In this document: one piece after another, positions 63,926-64,000 of the stretch
Numbering within the stretch: position 1 is the first letter of the stretch
Layout: each line of letters begins with the position of its first letter
From: Bacillota bacterium
Lineage (GTDB): Bacteria; Bacillota; UBA4882; UBA8346
Direction: 5' to 3'
Length of the DNA stretch: 64,000 bases
NCBI GenBank assembly: GCA_023429995.1
Contig: JAEZCE010000041.1
Span: 114,215-178,214 of the forward strand
The notes under the pieces: generated by a model
What the model was told of the DNA's origin: nothing
The model's input: only the letters and a program-made list of their open reading frames with translations
Databases searched by the model: none
Position numbers and translations under genes: made by a program

Positions 63926-64000
63926 GGGCGCCTTTTTTATGGATTACTTGTTCCTGGTTGTTGGTTATTCGTTATTGGTTACTAGTTATTCGTGTCTAGT

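Overview
The window looks like a chromosomal segment from a spore-forming member of the Bacillota (Firmicutes). Strong GGAGG-type ribosome binding sites, frequent TTG and GTG starts, a Spo0E-like phosphatase remnant, a DUF4489-like coat-type protein and TetR/MarR/HxlR regulators point that way. It also carries a Kdo/heptose-kinase-like protein and an ADP-heptose-type glycosyltransferase, which suggest an outer membrane with LPS-like glycans. Together these fit a diderm Firmicute (for example Limnochordia/Hydrogenispora-like). That placement is inference; no rRNA gene or other phylogenetic marker is present.

Layout: 1-11.7 kb is a surface-polysaccharide/LPS region (glycosyltransferases of three fold families, WecE-type aminotransferase, WbpA-type UDP-sugar dehydrogenase, PIG-L deacetylase, methyltransferase, LPS-kinase-like protein). 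11.7-20.9 kb is a patchy accessory zone: two antibiotic-acetyltransferase-family genes, HxlR/nitroreductase and TetR/tautomerase pairs, several gene remnants, hairpin repeats and a 42-bp coding-type tandem repeat. 20.9-36.9 kb is a conserved housekeeping stretch: DUF255 protein, PilZ, FabF with a MarR regulator, HAD phosphatase, a polyphosphate operon (ppk1, a degenerate phosphoesterase-HD fusion, ppx), an EAL-CBS-GGDEF protein and HtrA. 37.4-40.9 kb is a ferrous-iron operon (feoA, split feoB, DtxR-family regulator) preceded by two copies of an unexplained ~65-nt element. 41-55 kb holds a frameshifted flavodoxin-ferredoxin gene, secreted proteins including a 14-repeat WD40 protein, DUF2935, GNAT and transglutaminase-like proteins, and a TetR-ALDH-radical SAM operon. 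55.8-61.2 kb is a copper/metal block: a DUF2318 protein, an HMA-TauE/SafE-cupredoxin protein and CopA. 61.2-64 kb is repeat-rich: a 21-bp/7-residue array, REP-like palindromes, a duplicated sRNA-like element and two broken genes.

The most notable new observation is a shared promoter architecture, CTTCAYR-N4-CTTCAYA-N9-TANNAT (11-bp direct repeats ending exactly 9 nt before the -10). It lies upstream of four separate transcription units: the 4-TM protein at 46.4 kb, a 58-residue protein at 47.3 kb, the DUF2318 protein and the HMA-TauE/copA operon. It looks like the regulon of an OmpR/PhoB-type response regulator, probably metal-responsive. Other points worth checking are a possible -1 frameshift at G_GGA_AAT in the EFR1-type gene, a metal-ligand-less phosphoesterase-HD fusion in the polyphosphate operon, the tandem elements upstream of feoA, and small palindromic or in-frame insertions in several genes.
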